Shown here: piece after piece, positions 1 through 10,192 of the stretch
How positions within the stretch are numbered: position 1 is the first letter of the stretch
How the letters are laid out: every line of letters begins with the position of its first letter
Source: Eunapius fragilis
Taxonomy: Eukaryota; Porifera; Demospongiae; Spongillida; Spongillidae
Direction: 5' to 3'
DNA: 64,000 nucleotides
Assembly (NCBI GenBank): GCA_963681505.1
Contig: OY811972.1
Location: 298,796 to 362,795 of the forward strand
The notes under the pieces: model-generated
What the model saw: only the letters and a program-made list of their open reading frames with translations
Told to the model about the DNA's origin: nothing
The model's database searches: none
Translations under genes and position numbers: made by a program

Positions 1-2
1 CG

Positions 3-521
3 TCTGCTCCCGATTTCGGGCAGTTTTACGAGTACGTGGTGAAAGATCTGGAGGGAGGGGACGACATCGACGTTGAAGAGAGAGAAGCCGCTGTGAGACG
101 CGTCGTGAAAGCGGTCGTGTCCTGTGATGTTTTTCAAGACCCGCCGATCGAGCGAGGGTACGAGGGTCCCTACGACGTCGTTTACACAGCTTCGTGTCTC
201 GAAGATTGCTGCCAAAACCTACAACAGTTTACCGAAGCGGTTGCTCGCCTCACCACTCTGCTCAACGACGGGGGAAAGTTGGTGATGAATGTTAGTGTCG
301 GTGAAGGAGGAACGCACGCGTACTACTGCCTCGGGGAAGTCAAGATCCCAGAGTTGAACATAGCACTCGAAGAAGCACTGTCCGTATTGCAGGCTTGCGG
401 GTATCGCGACCAGAACATCACCTTTATCAAGCAGACGCCTCGCCACGCTGACATTTTCCCTCAAGATGTGGCGCCGGACGTGGAAGAGATGCTGTTTGTC
501 ATTGCGCAGAAGGGGATGTGA
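3..521 (+). CDS. NNMT/PNMT/INMT-family small-molecule methyltransferase, C-terminal part
   Basis: The family transfers a methyl group from S-adenosylmethionine to small amines such as nicotinamide or indolethylamines in the cytosol. The frame is open from base 3, so the start and the SAM-binding glycine motif lie outside the window. Visible are the acidic strand end VVKDLEGG, a block resembling the family's 'CDV-Q-PP' (VVSCDVFQDPPI), 'YDVVYTASCLED' where the family has its 'D-V-x-S-x-x-C-L' block, a helix leading to 'LLNDGGKLVMNVSVG' (the 'LLKPGG' strand), 'YYCLGEVKIPEL' (family Y-x-x-G-x-x-K/F) and a closing strand before the stop at 519-521. The length fits the last half of a protein of about 260 residues. 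I see no frameshift. The exact substrate cannot be read from the sequence. Confidence 0.8.
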   Translation, partial: SAPDFGQFYEYVVKDLEGGDDIDVEEREAAVRRVVKAVVSCDVFQDPPIERGYEGPYDVVYTASCLEDCCQNLQQFTEAVARLTTLLNDGGKLVMNVSVGEGGTHAYYCLGEVKIPELNIALEEALSVLQACGYRDQNITFIKQTPRHADIFPQDVAPDVEEMLFVIAQKGM

Positions 522-1277
522 GGGTGCCCAAACTCGATACTAATCTGGACAATATTTACTTATCATAGGGACATTATGCCCCCAGTTGTGTTTAAAACAT
601 GTGTAGTATATAATCTTATAACATTACAGCTGCCAATCATTGACTGCCACAGACGGATTGGTAGTTTAAGATATGTATCGGTGCATTCTCCAAAAGGTCA
701 CTACAGTCAATAATGACCTTTTTTGTTTTGGGGGGCGTAACAATCATGTATTTTCTAAAGCTATTCATGAATCAATAGCTTTGATGTCGTGACCTTTTTC
801 ACACCTACCTATGCATGCTCGTGTGATATTGTAAAGGAAGGTATGCATGAATGTTATATGTTCTGGGATGGAAGATAATTACGGTCGTGGGAACGAGGTC
901 GTACGCTTAGACGGCCAGGGTCATTGACGCTGTAAGGTCCACACAGCTAAAGCTTGAACTAATCAACGAGTACATCTCAGTCAAAATTCGGAAACGACAT
1001 AGGCAGCGTTTACAAATGACGTCACGCTGACCTATGGTTCGAGCTAACAGACATACCAGCCCCACGCCCCCCGGCGTGCGTGTCACGCCCCGGACTTAAA
1101 CCTCACGCTCACACATACGCCGTTCTCACACCTAGCGGTAACACTTCCAGACTGCCAAGGGTGCTTTGATAGCTTGCTTGAGCTTGTGATTATGCTGGGG
1201 AAAGGATTGGGGTTGTCATGGGGGAAAGGTCAGGGTTGTCATGCAAAGATGATAAGTTAACTATCCGCTTTAGAACT
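522..1277. other. Intergenic stretch downstream of the methyltransferase
   Basis: No coding frame, RNA gene or tandem array is visible. No clear AATAAA follows the methyltransferase stop within this stretch. Confidence 0.5.
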
Positions 1278-1360
1278 AGTTGGGCGTAGCCCGACTTCGG
1301 GTTTTGGCGGAAGGTGCTAAAAGACGCCAAAACGCGAAGGTCGTCGGGCTACGCCCGACT
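1278..1360. repeat. Short hairpin MITE-like element
   Basis: An 18-bp arm (GTTGGGCGTAGCCCGAC core) at 1278-1295 is matched by its reverse complement at 1343-1360 with one mismatch. The 47-bp centre contains a second partial inverted pair (GTTTTGGCG and CGCCAAAAC). It has the form of a miniature inverted-repeat element. I found no convincing target-site duplication. Confidence 0.6.
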
Positions 1361-1617
1361 ACGTTAGAACCAGGAGAAGATGCCACGTAAAATAGTTACG
1401 ATTGCGCTGCGCGAATCGATGCTATAAAAGGCGCTAGACTCGTCAGGACTTAAAAAAATGGCGAAAGGTCGGTCGTTTTGTTCTGCGTTATCTCGAAAAG
1501 CACAGAGGCAATTGGTTTTCTATGTATCTTTTAACAAAAACACCCCCCAATGAAAAAAATACACGAGTATAGGTCGATTGCGATCGAGTTCCCTGACTGA
1601 GTGAGTGCGGTGCCACG

Positions 1618-1852
1618 TTATGCACTATACAGTACGGGACGTTGTGCACTACAGTACGGGACGTTGTGCACTACAGTACGGGACGTTGTGCACTACAGTA
1701 CGGGACGTTGTGCACTACAGTACGGGACGGGACGTTTGTGCACTATACAGTACGGGACGTTGTGCACTACAGTACGGGACGTTGTGCACTACAGTACGGG
1801 ACGTTGTGCACTACAGTACGGGACGGGACGTTGTGCACTATACAGTACGGGC
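1618..1852. repeat. 22-bp minisatellite
   Basis: About ten copies of a 22-bp unit (GTTGTGCACTACAGTACGGG plus AC) with a few indel variants. The open frames crossing it are products of the repeat. Bases 1853-2218 that follow hold no feature I can name. Confidence 0.9.
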
Positions 1853-2218
1853 AAGTACTATATAACTACGACAGAAGTAAACAAAATTGAACAGAAAGGA
1901 AAGTTTATTTTTCACATCCAAACCAAATAACTAATAATAACTGACATATAACTTCATGTGCCATGCATGGCGTACGTACGTACCTATCAGCAGTCAGGTA
2001 GTAATTTATTTGTCACTGTAACTACTCTTTTCTCGGGTCTTGATGTGCTTTGTTGTACGGCGAAGTTGCTTTCCCAAGCATTTCTTTGCTTGGTTAAAAC
2101 TGGTAGCAGGGTTGTTGTGGTATGCGTGAGAATGGATATGCGGCTAGCGGGAGTGCGTGACATCGCGGGAGTCTCGTGGGACTTGGCAGGTCTGTACTGT
2201 TTTGCACCCATACAAATT

Positions 2219-3411
2219 ATCGAGAGTTACGTTAGTAACTCTCATATAGGATTTGACCCCGATTATGAATGTCATTAAAAAAACGCGACCCGCTTCTAAC
2301 AAGACTCCCGACGAGCGGATGGCTTACCTTGTTATCGTCGTCGTACAAGAAGGCAACAACAAGCAGTTTCGTGTTTGTTTGATGTCACAAAACCGCGTGG
2401 TTGTAGAGAACAAAACAATTTTTGAAACTCGTACCCAGTCCCACGTATTTCTCGTTCTTCTTCTTCTTCTTCTTGTTCTTGTTCTTGACCACGCATAACT
2501 CGGGATAGGAACACTTTTAAGAAATGAAAATCACACCAATGGCTTCAGAATTCACTGGCATTTTCGCTTCTGTGGTCAAAACGTCTCGAGGCTACATGAC
2601 ATTTATCGTTGTGTTAGCAAATCACGTATAGCTTACTGCACTGACACGACTCGGATAGGTCCTACGTCGCTCTTTATACGAAGTACTAGCAGTATACATC
2701 AAATGTGTACGGTCTGGGCACTACACGTAGTGGTAATTAACTTTGGCGGTTATGTATTTTTAATAACGTGCACGTGCGTACTATAATCATTCTATCGTTT
2801 AGGTTTGACGTTCTTTGTAACTTAGTGAAGTTTTTTTTTCTCAAAATGCCTTCATGCACGTCAGGATAAGAAGAAAGCCAAACGACGAGCATAGTACCTC
2901 AAAACTAGAGACGACGTATTAGATTCAGCCCGAGCGGAACTACAAAGCAGAGCCTGAAAAGAAGCGGGCCTCTCAAACGTGAAAACTATCGAGCAGAGCC
3001 TGAAAAGAAACGGATCTCTCCACGCGCAAGGTATCGAGATGCGATTAGTAGGGGGGGGGGGGGGGGGGGGGGGGGGGGAGAGGGTGCTGTCTGCTTCTGG
3101 CCCGATACAAAATGCGTTTGTGGGTTCGATCGCGCTGGGGCGACAATTAATAACCTCTCTTCTATTTCGGCCGCCCCTTAAAAGCCCCCTCAGATCCTGA
3201 AAAGGAACGGACCTCTCGACGTGCAAGGTATCGAGCAGATCCTGAAAAAAGACAGCGATATTGCCATAGTCCTGAACGTGCATCTCGCTCGGCGAAAAGA
3301 GTTAAGGTCACTCAATGGTATGTCGTACCTTTACAACCTCCCTCTCATATCAAGATGGATTACTTAACGTGCTATACGGCTCATAATCGGGTATGAATAA
3401 AAATCAATGAA
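2219..3411. mobile_element. Repeat element A, copy 1
   Basis: It matches 41317-42471 almost base for base and matches the reverse strand of 42765-43606 in part. It opens with a small palindrome (GAGAGTTAC, 4-base loop, GTAACTCTC). A short frame at 2253-2498 is shared with copy 2, but it encodes only a basic start and a Leu/Val run and matches no family I know. This copy has a run of 28 G (3051-3078) where copy 2 has 7 G. The tail at about 3378-3411 (CGGCTCATAATCGGGTATG) leads into MITE B. No transposase is seen, so the element is non-autonomous. Confidence 0.75.
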
Positions 3412-3702
3412 ACAAGTAAATAAAAACATTCTCTATGAGAAAGTTGGTGGCATATAGGATTTGAAGGCAATGGTGGTGTAAAAAGGAAGGAAACAAGGGT
3501 CTAGTAATAAGGAAAAATGGAATAGTCCTATATTTAGCACATTTCTATATGTAGGATATAGTATGTTGTTCGTGTGCTAAATATAGGACTATTCCATTTT
3601 TCCTTATTACTAGACCCTTGTTTCCTTCCTTTTTACACCACCATTGCCTTCAAATCCTATATGCCACCAACTTTCTCATAGAGAATGTTTTTATTTACTT
3701 GT
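3412..3702. mobile_element. MITE B, copy 1 (foldback, about 290 bp)
   Basis: A near-perfect inverted repeat with ends ACAAGTAAATAAAAACATTC and the reverse. Arms are about 130 bp around an unpaired centre near 3540-3570. Further copies lie at 42472-42764, 43643-43933 and 46594-46813. No coding content. Confidence 0.9.
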
Positions 3703-3794
3703 ACAATTAAAGTACTAGTGTCGCGTGCCATGACGTAATAAATGAGATTTTCTAGTGTTCTGGGTGACTGCTCTGTGGAATGCAAGAATACCGT

Positions 3795-4806
3795 GGGGCT
3801 TAGGGGGGCAGTTACTGTGACCTAGGGGGGCAGTAACTGTGGCCTAGGGGCAGTTACTGTGGCCTAGGGGCAGTAACTGTGGCCTAGGGGGGCAGTTACT
3901 GTGGCCTAGATGCAGTTACTGTGGCCTAGGTGCAGTTACTGTGGCCTAGGGGCAGTAACTGTGGCCTAGGGGCAGTTACTGTGGCCTAGGGGGGCAGTTA
4001 CTGGGGCCTAGGGGGGCAGTTACTGGGGCCTAGGGGGGCAGTAACTGTGGCCTAGGGGGGCAGTTACTGTGGCCTAGATGCAGTTACTGTGGCCTAGGTG
4101 CAGTTACTGTGGCCTAGGGGCAGTAACTGTGGCCTAGGGGCAGTTACTGTGGCCTAGGGGGGCGTTACTGGGGCCTAGGGGGGCAGTTACTGGGGCCTAG
4201 GGGGGCAGTAACTGTGGCCTAGGGGGGCAGTTACTGTGGCCTAGATGCAGTTACTGTGGCCTAGGTGCAGTTACTGTGGCCTAGGTGCAGTTACTGTGGC
4301 CTAGGGGTAGTTACTGGGACCTAGGGGGGCAGTTACTGTGGCCTAGGTGCAGTTACTGGGGCCTAGATGCAGTTACTGTGGCCTAGATGCAGTTACTGTG
4401 GCCTAGGGGGGCGTTACTGGGGCCTAGGGGGGCAGTAACTGTGGCCTAGGGGGGCAGTTACTGTGGCCTAGATGCAGTTACTGTGGCCTAGATGCAGTTA
4501 CTGTGGCCTAGGTGCAGTTACTGTGGCCTAGGTGCAGTTACTGTGGCCTAGGGGCAGTTACTGGGACCTAGGGGGGCAGTTACTGTGGCCTAGATGCAGT
4601 TACTGTGGCCTAGGGGCAGTTACTGGGACCTAGGGGGGCAGTTACTGTGGCCTAGGTGCAGTTACTGTGGCCTAGGTGCAGTTACTGTGGCCTATGGGCA
4701 GTTACTGTGGCCTAGGGGGGCAGTTACTGTGGCCTAGATGCAGTTACTGTGGCCTATGGGCAGTTACTGTGGCCTAGGGGCAGTTACTGGGGCCTAGGGG
4801 GGCAGT
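3795..4806. repeat. G-rich minisatellite, 18-22-bp unit
   Basis: About 50 copies of CAGTTACTGTGGCCTAGG followed by 1-6 G or by TG/AT. The variable G run between units sets the period. The variant order recurs in blocks, so larger segments seem to have been duplicated. It abuts the reverse-transcriptase relic. Confidence 0.92.
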
Positions 4807-7215
4807 TTTGCTATGTTGACGTTACAAAATTTTGAGGAATGCCTTTACAGCCAGGAAGGAGTAGTGCAGGGTGATCCGTTGTCTGTGTTGGTATACATGT
4901 AGCAATGATGCCACTGGTGAACTCTCTTCGCAGCAGGGAACAATATCAACAGAGCTGGTAAGATGATTCTACATGTGCTAGACCATTGCACTCAGTTCAT
5001 TCCTCGCTTGATCCTTTAATTGAACAAGGTCCTGCGTATGGTTATATTTCAGGACCCACTAAGAGTTAGGCACATAAGTATGTGGAAGTTGCGAACAGTT
5101 CCTTTGAGTTAAAGTTGCTACTGGACCTCACTTCCTCAGAGGTGTGGTTGGTGAAAAAGAATATTGTGTGCAATTTTCAGAAAAAAGGCTGATGTCCAGG
5201 CAGACTGATGTCTGGGTAGACTGATGTCCAGGCAGACTGATGTCTGGGTAGACTGATGTCCAGGCAGACTGATGTCTGAGTAGACTGATGTCTGGGCAGA
5301 CTGATGTCTGGGTAGACTGATGTCTGGGTAGACTGATGTCCAGGCAGACTGATGTCTGGGTAGACTGATGTCTGAGTAGACTGATGTCTGGGTAGACTGA
5401 TGTCCAGGTAGACTGATGTCTGGGTAGACTGATGTCCAGGTAGACTGATGTCTGGGTAGACTGATGTCTGGGTAGACTGATGTCTGGGTAGACTGATGTC
5501 CAGGTAGACTGATGTCTGGGTAGACTGATGTCTGGGCAGACTGATGTCCGGGTAGACTGATGTCTGGGTAGACTGGTGTCTGGGTAGACTGATGTCTGGG
5601 TAGACTGATGTCCAGGTAGACTGATGTCTGAGTAGACTGATGTCTGGGATAGACTGATGTCTGAGTAGACTGATGTCTGGGTAGACTGATGTCCAGGTAG
5701 ACTGAGTCTGGGTAGGCTGATGTCTGGGTAGACTGATGTCCAGGTAGACTGATGCCTGGGTAGACTGATGTCTGGGTAGACTGATGTCCAGGTAGACTGA
5801 TGTCTGGGTAGACTGATGTCTGGGTAGACTGATGTCTGGGTAGACTGATGTCTGGGTAGACTGATGTCTGGGTAGACTGATGTCTGGGTAGACTGATGTC
5901 TGGGTAGACTGATGTCCAGGTAGACTGATGTCCAGGTAGACTGATGTCTGGGTAGACTGATGTCTGGGCAGACTGATGTCTGGGTGTCTGGGTAGACTGG
6001 TGTCTGGGTAGACTGATGTCCAGGTAGACTGATGTCTGGGTAGACTGATGTCTGGGTAGACTGATGTCCAGGTAGACTGATGTCTGGGTAGACTGATGTC
6101 TGGGTAGACTGGTGTCTGGGTAGACTGATGTCCAGATAGACTGATGTCTGGGCAGTCTGGTGTGGACAAATTGTCTCAAGCTGCTGTCAAGGCCTCCCCC
6201 CCCCCCCCCCCCCCCCCCAGGCTGCATTTGCATCTTTGACAAAGTCTTTGCAGTGTGAATGGGACTTCCTCCAGAGAGTTGCGTACCAGTCTGTGCAAAT
6301 GCTTTTCAATGAGAAGATCAAGAGGCAATTCTTTCCAGCCTTGCTGGGTGGGGGTGTCACTGAAGCAGAGGAAACTTAGTTTGCTCTACATACATCTCTA
6401 GCAGGACTAGGGATATTTAATCCCATCAAGACTCCTACGAGACATCTAGACAAGGAACTAATGTGTTAGTTGAAGCAGTGAAAGGAGTTGATGTCTTTGA
6501 CTCAGCACAACATATAAGCGACTCTTTGGGCTACCAGAAAACACCATGTTAAAACCAAGGATTACCAATCTATGCTTGACAGTCTTTTGATGCAGTTCAT
6601 ACCAAAGTGAAAAGAGCTATTAAAAGAGCTATTTGTGGCAAAACATCCGCATGGTTGGCTGTTCTAAATCTCACTACTTGCTACATTAACCTGGCTCCGG
6701 CTCGAATTAGAGATGATGGTTTGGCGGTTTGCTATATGTGTGACCCGACAGACTTACCTTCCAAGTGTGATGGTTGTGGGGCCTCACTAACAATGCAACA
6801 CGCTCTTGACTGTAAGGTTGGTGGCCTAGTTACCTAGATGCATAATGAGATCAGATATTGTATTTGGTGATATTGCTCCACAGGTGTGGACACAGGTTGC
6901 CTGAGGACCAATTTTCAGGGATGCAGATAAACAAGAAGGTGACTCAGGACTGTGGGTTGATTTGGGAGTACGTGGTGTTTGGCAACCTCAAGTAGAGGCA
7001 CTATTTGACTTGAAGGACACAGATGCCCCATACTACAGTAATTGTATGCCAGAATCAGTTCTGCACAATTCCAATGATGCCAAATGCTTAGAGCTTGGCT
7101 GGTCATGTATCCCTGTTACAGTTGAGATGTATCGGTGCTGGAATGCAGAAAATCATGCAGACCTTGTCTCGCCTAGCAACTTTTCTAGCCACCTGGGGAA
7201 ATAATTTCAAGTGAC
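4807..7215 (+). pseudogene. Decayed reverse-transcriptase retroelement
   Basis: Pieces of a reverse transcriptase lie in order on the plus strand. At about 4850-4890 there is the palm motif 'QEGVVQGDPLSVL'. At about 5010-5070 there is 'EQGPAYGYISGPTKS'. At 6215-6360 there is a block ending 'KRQFFPALLGG'. At 6700-6835 there is a zinc-knuckle-like block (CDGCGASLTMQHALDCKVGG). At 6960-7200 there is a C-terminal block with 'LGVRGVWQPQVEALFDL'. Stops and frameshifts separate the pieces, and a 1-kb minisatellite sits in the middle. I recognise these blocks from a class of invertebrate retroelement proteins. I cannot say whether it is a LINE or a DIRS-like element. A C-terminal relative lies at 39349-39699. 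Confidence 0.75.
5187..6165. repeat. 16-bp minisatellite inside the reverse-transcriptase relic
   Basis: About 61 copies of GTAGACTGATGTCTGG and the variant GTAGACTGATGTCCAG. The reverse strand is open over its whole length in two frames (repeats of SVYPDISLPRHQST), because the unit lacks stops. It ends just before a C23 homopolymer (6196-6218). The relic's coding blocks resume straight after, so the array expanded within the element. Confidence 0.93.
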
Positions 7216-7389
7216 ATACCAGCTGCTGACACAATTAGGATCAATTGTTGAAAGTATGCAGGAGTGAACTGTACACACTTGTTGTAGCCATTCTGCATGT
7301 AATGAAAATAATACGCACATTCAATAGTCAATGATAAATTTTCATAACCATTGATTGTAACATAAAACACAAACAATACTTATACAAAA

Positions 7390-7552
7390 ACACCCACCTT
7401 CACTGCCCACCTTCACCTTCACTGTCCACCTTCACCTTTACTGTCCACCTGAATCCTCACTGTCCACCTTCATCCTCACTGTCCACCTTCATCTTCACTG
7501 TCCACCTAAATCCTCACTGTCCACCTTCATCTTCACTGTCCACCTTCATTGC
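7390..7552. repeat. 19-bp minisatellite
   Basis: Tandem CTGTCCACCTTCATCTTCA with CCT and AAATCC variants, about eight copies. Bases 7553-7957 beyond it hold only a short frame (7549-7752) that I cannot assign. Confidence 0.8.
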
Positions 7553-7957
7553 CAGCATTGCCCCCTTGGACAGCAACTGATAATCTCTGGGTAAGGTATA
7601 CAAAGGAGTTAGCTTCACTGGACACCTGCCTCAACCAATGGCCCAACTGTTTAAGGAACTCAGTTGTCCTTGGTCCAAACACTCCAGCCGTCTCTATTGC
7701 CATTGGAGTGAAAAAGTGGCATGAGTCAAGGTGGTTGGTTGTATTTCTGTAGTTTCATATCTTCTGCCTATTGAACAAGTGCCTAGCTGTGCATCACTTG
7801 ATGGTGCAAAAGTATCACTGATCTAGGCACGTTGCATCCCCCACAGGTCGCTTTCCACCTGAGCGATACAGACCTGAAGTCTCCAGACATGATGACAAGG
7901 TTATAGCGGACATAAATATACTCGATTTTAAAAAAATTTTAAAATAAAAAAATTTCC

Positions 7958-8039
7958 TGGCAGCGGTGGGATTTGAACCCACGCCATCGAAATGACTGGT
8001 GCCTTAAACCAGCGCCTTAGACCGCTCGGCCACGCTACC
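7958..8039 (-). tRNA. tRNA-Leu (anticodon AAG)
   Basis: On the minus strand the gene begins GGTAGCGTGGCCGAGCGGTC and ends with a TGCCA-type acceptor. The acceptor pairs GGTAGCG with CGCTGCC, and the discriminator is A. The anticodon stem CTGGT/ACCAG closes the loop TTAAGGC, giving anticodon AAG. A long variable arm, as in leucine tRNAs, separates it from the T arm GTGGGTTCAAATCCCAC. The B box GGTTCAAATCC is intact. A T7 run follows directly on the minus strand and would serve as the Pol III terminator. There is no intron and no encoded CCA. Confidence 0.96.
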
Positions 8040-8149
8040 TCTTGTGAAAGAGATTTTTTAAAACCATAGATTGACCAACGATTTGTGACTTACACGACTG
8101 TATGAATACGCTTTGAATATTGTTTGCCATCAGAGACATCGAGAATATT

Positions 8150-8307
8150 AAAGGGCTGTTTCGTCGTAAGAAGGAATGCTCAATTCGCCCTTATCACTGC
8201 CTCAAGCTTCAGGTGGTAACGGTTTCCTAGTTCTAACTTCATCATCACATGCATACTTCCGTTATGTATATGTCCGTAACTTGAGTTCATTTCTGAAACA
8301 GCCCTTT
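8150..8307. mobile_element. Short TIR element (about 158 bp)
   Basis: AAAGGGCTGTTTC at 8150-8162 is matched by GAAACAGCCCTTT at 8295-8307. The inside is unique and non-coding. Only 13 bp pair perfectly, so this is a modest call. The stretch 8308-9030 shows no gene. Confidence 0.55.
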
Positions 8308-9030
8308 GCACTTTTTCTTCGCTAATTTATTGCTTCTAACTTTGTATCAATTTAGAGCTACGTCATTTCCTATAGAATAAGCTATCTCTGCCATGGTGAG
8401 TCCTAATAAGGGGCGTTACTAAATGTCTTTGCGTGTTCCGTCGAATGTTTATAGTTTTGCCCTCTATGTTATCCACGCCACGTTAAGATTCATGCCTGTA
8501 TGTTAGTACAGGAAGAATGTATTCTTGGCGTTCAATTTCAAGCACACTGATAAAGTCATAGCTACTCGTAGAAAATTTTACATGTTTAATGCTTTGTGCA
8601 CCTTTTTTGTGCCACAATGTACGTTTAGGGGATATAGGGAGGTTAACCGTCTTGTAACTGCTCTAAGAGGTATCTCAGAACTTCTAACGCTATGACATAT
8701 CTCTATTATCCTAATGCGTATTTTGTAACGTAGTTCATTTTTTTATTTTTTATTTTTATTTTTTAGGGCATAGCAGCTAGGTTCTTAGTTTAGTATTTTA
8801 AAGGTAACTTAAGTTACAATGATGCCATAGTTACGCGTTTTATGTGAGATCGTGTACAGAGTATCCAGTGTGTGAGGAAGTTTCAAAATCACAGTTTAAA
8901 ATGTGTCGTATTTCTTCATAGAAATGTATTGTGACTTCAGCCATAATTCTGTGACTCACAATTATGTGACTTATTTTTAACTATTGTGATTAGCTGTAGT
9001 ATACAACTCCCGTACAATCACTGCCACATG

Positions 9031-9725
9031 TAGTCTCGGCCCCAGACCCAGCGATTACATCACCGCTACGCGTCAGTAGGGTCTGGCAACAAATTCTTGG
9101 CCCGAGGAATGCCATAATAACAATTAGTCACACGCGCATAAAGAGATGATGTGTGACTTAATGAATAATCATAATGGTTCGTCATGCATGAAGTGCGGTA
9201 AGTCAACAGAGAGCGGAGATCCTGCATAGCAGCTCAACACCAGTGCTAAAACGCTTCATGTATGATGCGTTTGAACGAGAACTAGTTGACAGAAAAGTTC
9301 CTAGCCACACTCAGCCTGGATGCTCTATCACAATCTGCAAAGGTTGTTTCACTTCACTTGATAGATGCATTTTTAAAAAAGAGAGGAGCTAGACAAGATG
9401 GAAAAAGGCACCGAAGCAGTGATAGGTGCATCTAGGGTTGGCAGCTACAACATCTCGGTCTTCAGGTATTATTATTACTCCCAGTCGGAAGGGGCGGTCA
9501 TCTTCACAGTTAGCAGCTGCAGGTCCATCTGTGTCGATAAAATGTTGCAATTAACACTTCCATACATGGGTGTTTTATCTGAAGTCATCATCAGGTGGTT
9601 GTGACGGTTGCTAATTAGTGCATTGCTGCAATGTGATTGGCAGGATGAAGTTACTACCTGGTTGGCCACGTAGCGGTGATGTAATCCATCCGTAGCTGCG
9701 TCCGTTGGGTCTGGGGCCGAGACTA
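9031..9725. mobile_element. Non-autonomous DNA transposon with 19-bp TIRs
   Basis: Perfect 19-bp terminal inverted repeats (TAGTCTCGGCCCCAGACCC and its reverse complement) bound 695 bp. The flanks are TGCCACATG on the left and TGCCACATT on the right, an 8-of-9 direct repeat that fits an 8- or 9-bp target-site duplication (hAT or Mutator type). Imperfect subterminal repeats (GATTACATCACCGCTACG and reverse) extend the ends. I see no transposase inside. Confidence 0.85.
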
Positions 9726-10039
9726 TGCCACATTTTGTGCGTGGTTTTAGTTGTACTGGATGTAGTTACAATGTTACCGAGCATTCCTTGAATCTAGTGC
9801 CCAAGAAAATGCTGTAGAAGATAGACTGCATTTCAGTATAGCACTGTTTGGGTATGTAAAATAGACATGACTATAATGTGTGCTGGCAGTTCTAGCCCTC
9901 ACTGCATATTTCTAGAACTAACTATAGCTATCTCGTTTTTAAATTAATACTATTAATACATCGCTAACTTATTAAATAATTAATTCGGCCGCGCCTTCAC
10001 CGACCCCTGTTTTGGGGCCGTAGGGGGAGTGGGCAATTG

Positions 10040-10057
10040 CCCCCCCCCCCCCCCCCC
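10040..10057. repeat. C18 homopolymer upstream of ZNF830
   Basis: A run of 18 C about 135 bp before the ZNF830 start codon, next to a G-rich segment. It probably lies in the promoter or 5' UTR. No TATA box can be assigned. Confidence 0.9.
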
Positions 10058-10192
10058 GGTTACACCGCCATTGCTAGCCACAGCGTAGTATCATGACATC
10101 AGTGCACTTAGTGGTGCACGCTTATAGTTCACGTGCGCCGCTTCGAAACCCAGCCCACTGGCGGTGACTTTCAAGTTCTAGTTCTCAAGAGA

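Noticed and set aside
2253..2498. Small conserved protein in element A (MTPIMNVIKK...)
   Set aside because: It recurs only because the whole element is duplicated. It ends in a Leu/Val run from a CTT repeat and matches no family.
5136..6242. Pro/Ser-rich proteins of 330-368 aa on the minus strand
   Set aside because: Products of the 16-bp minisatellite. The second frame repeats the same text shifted.
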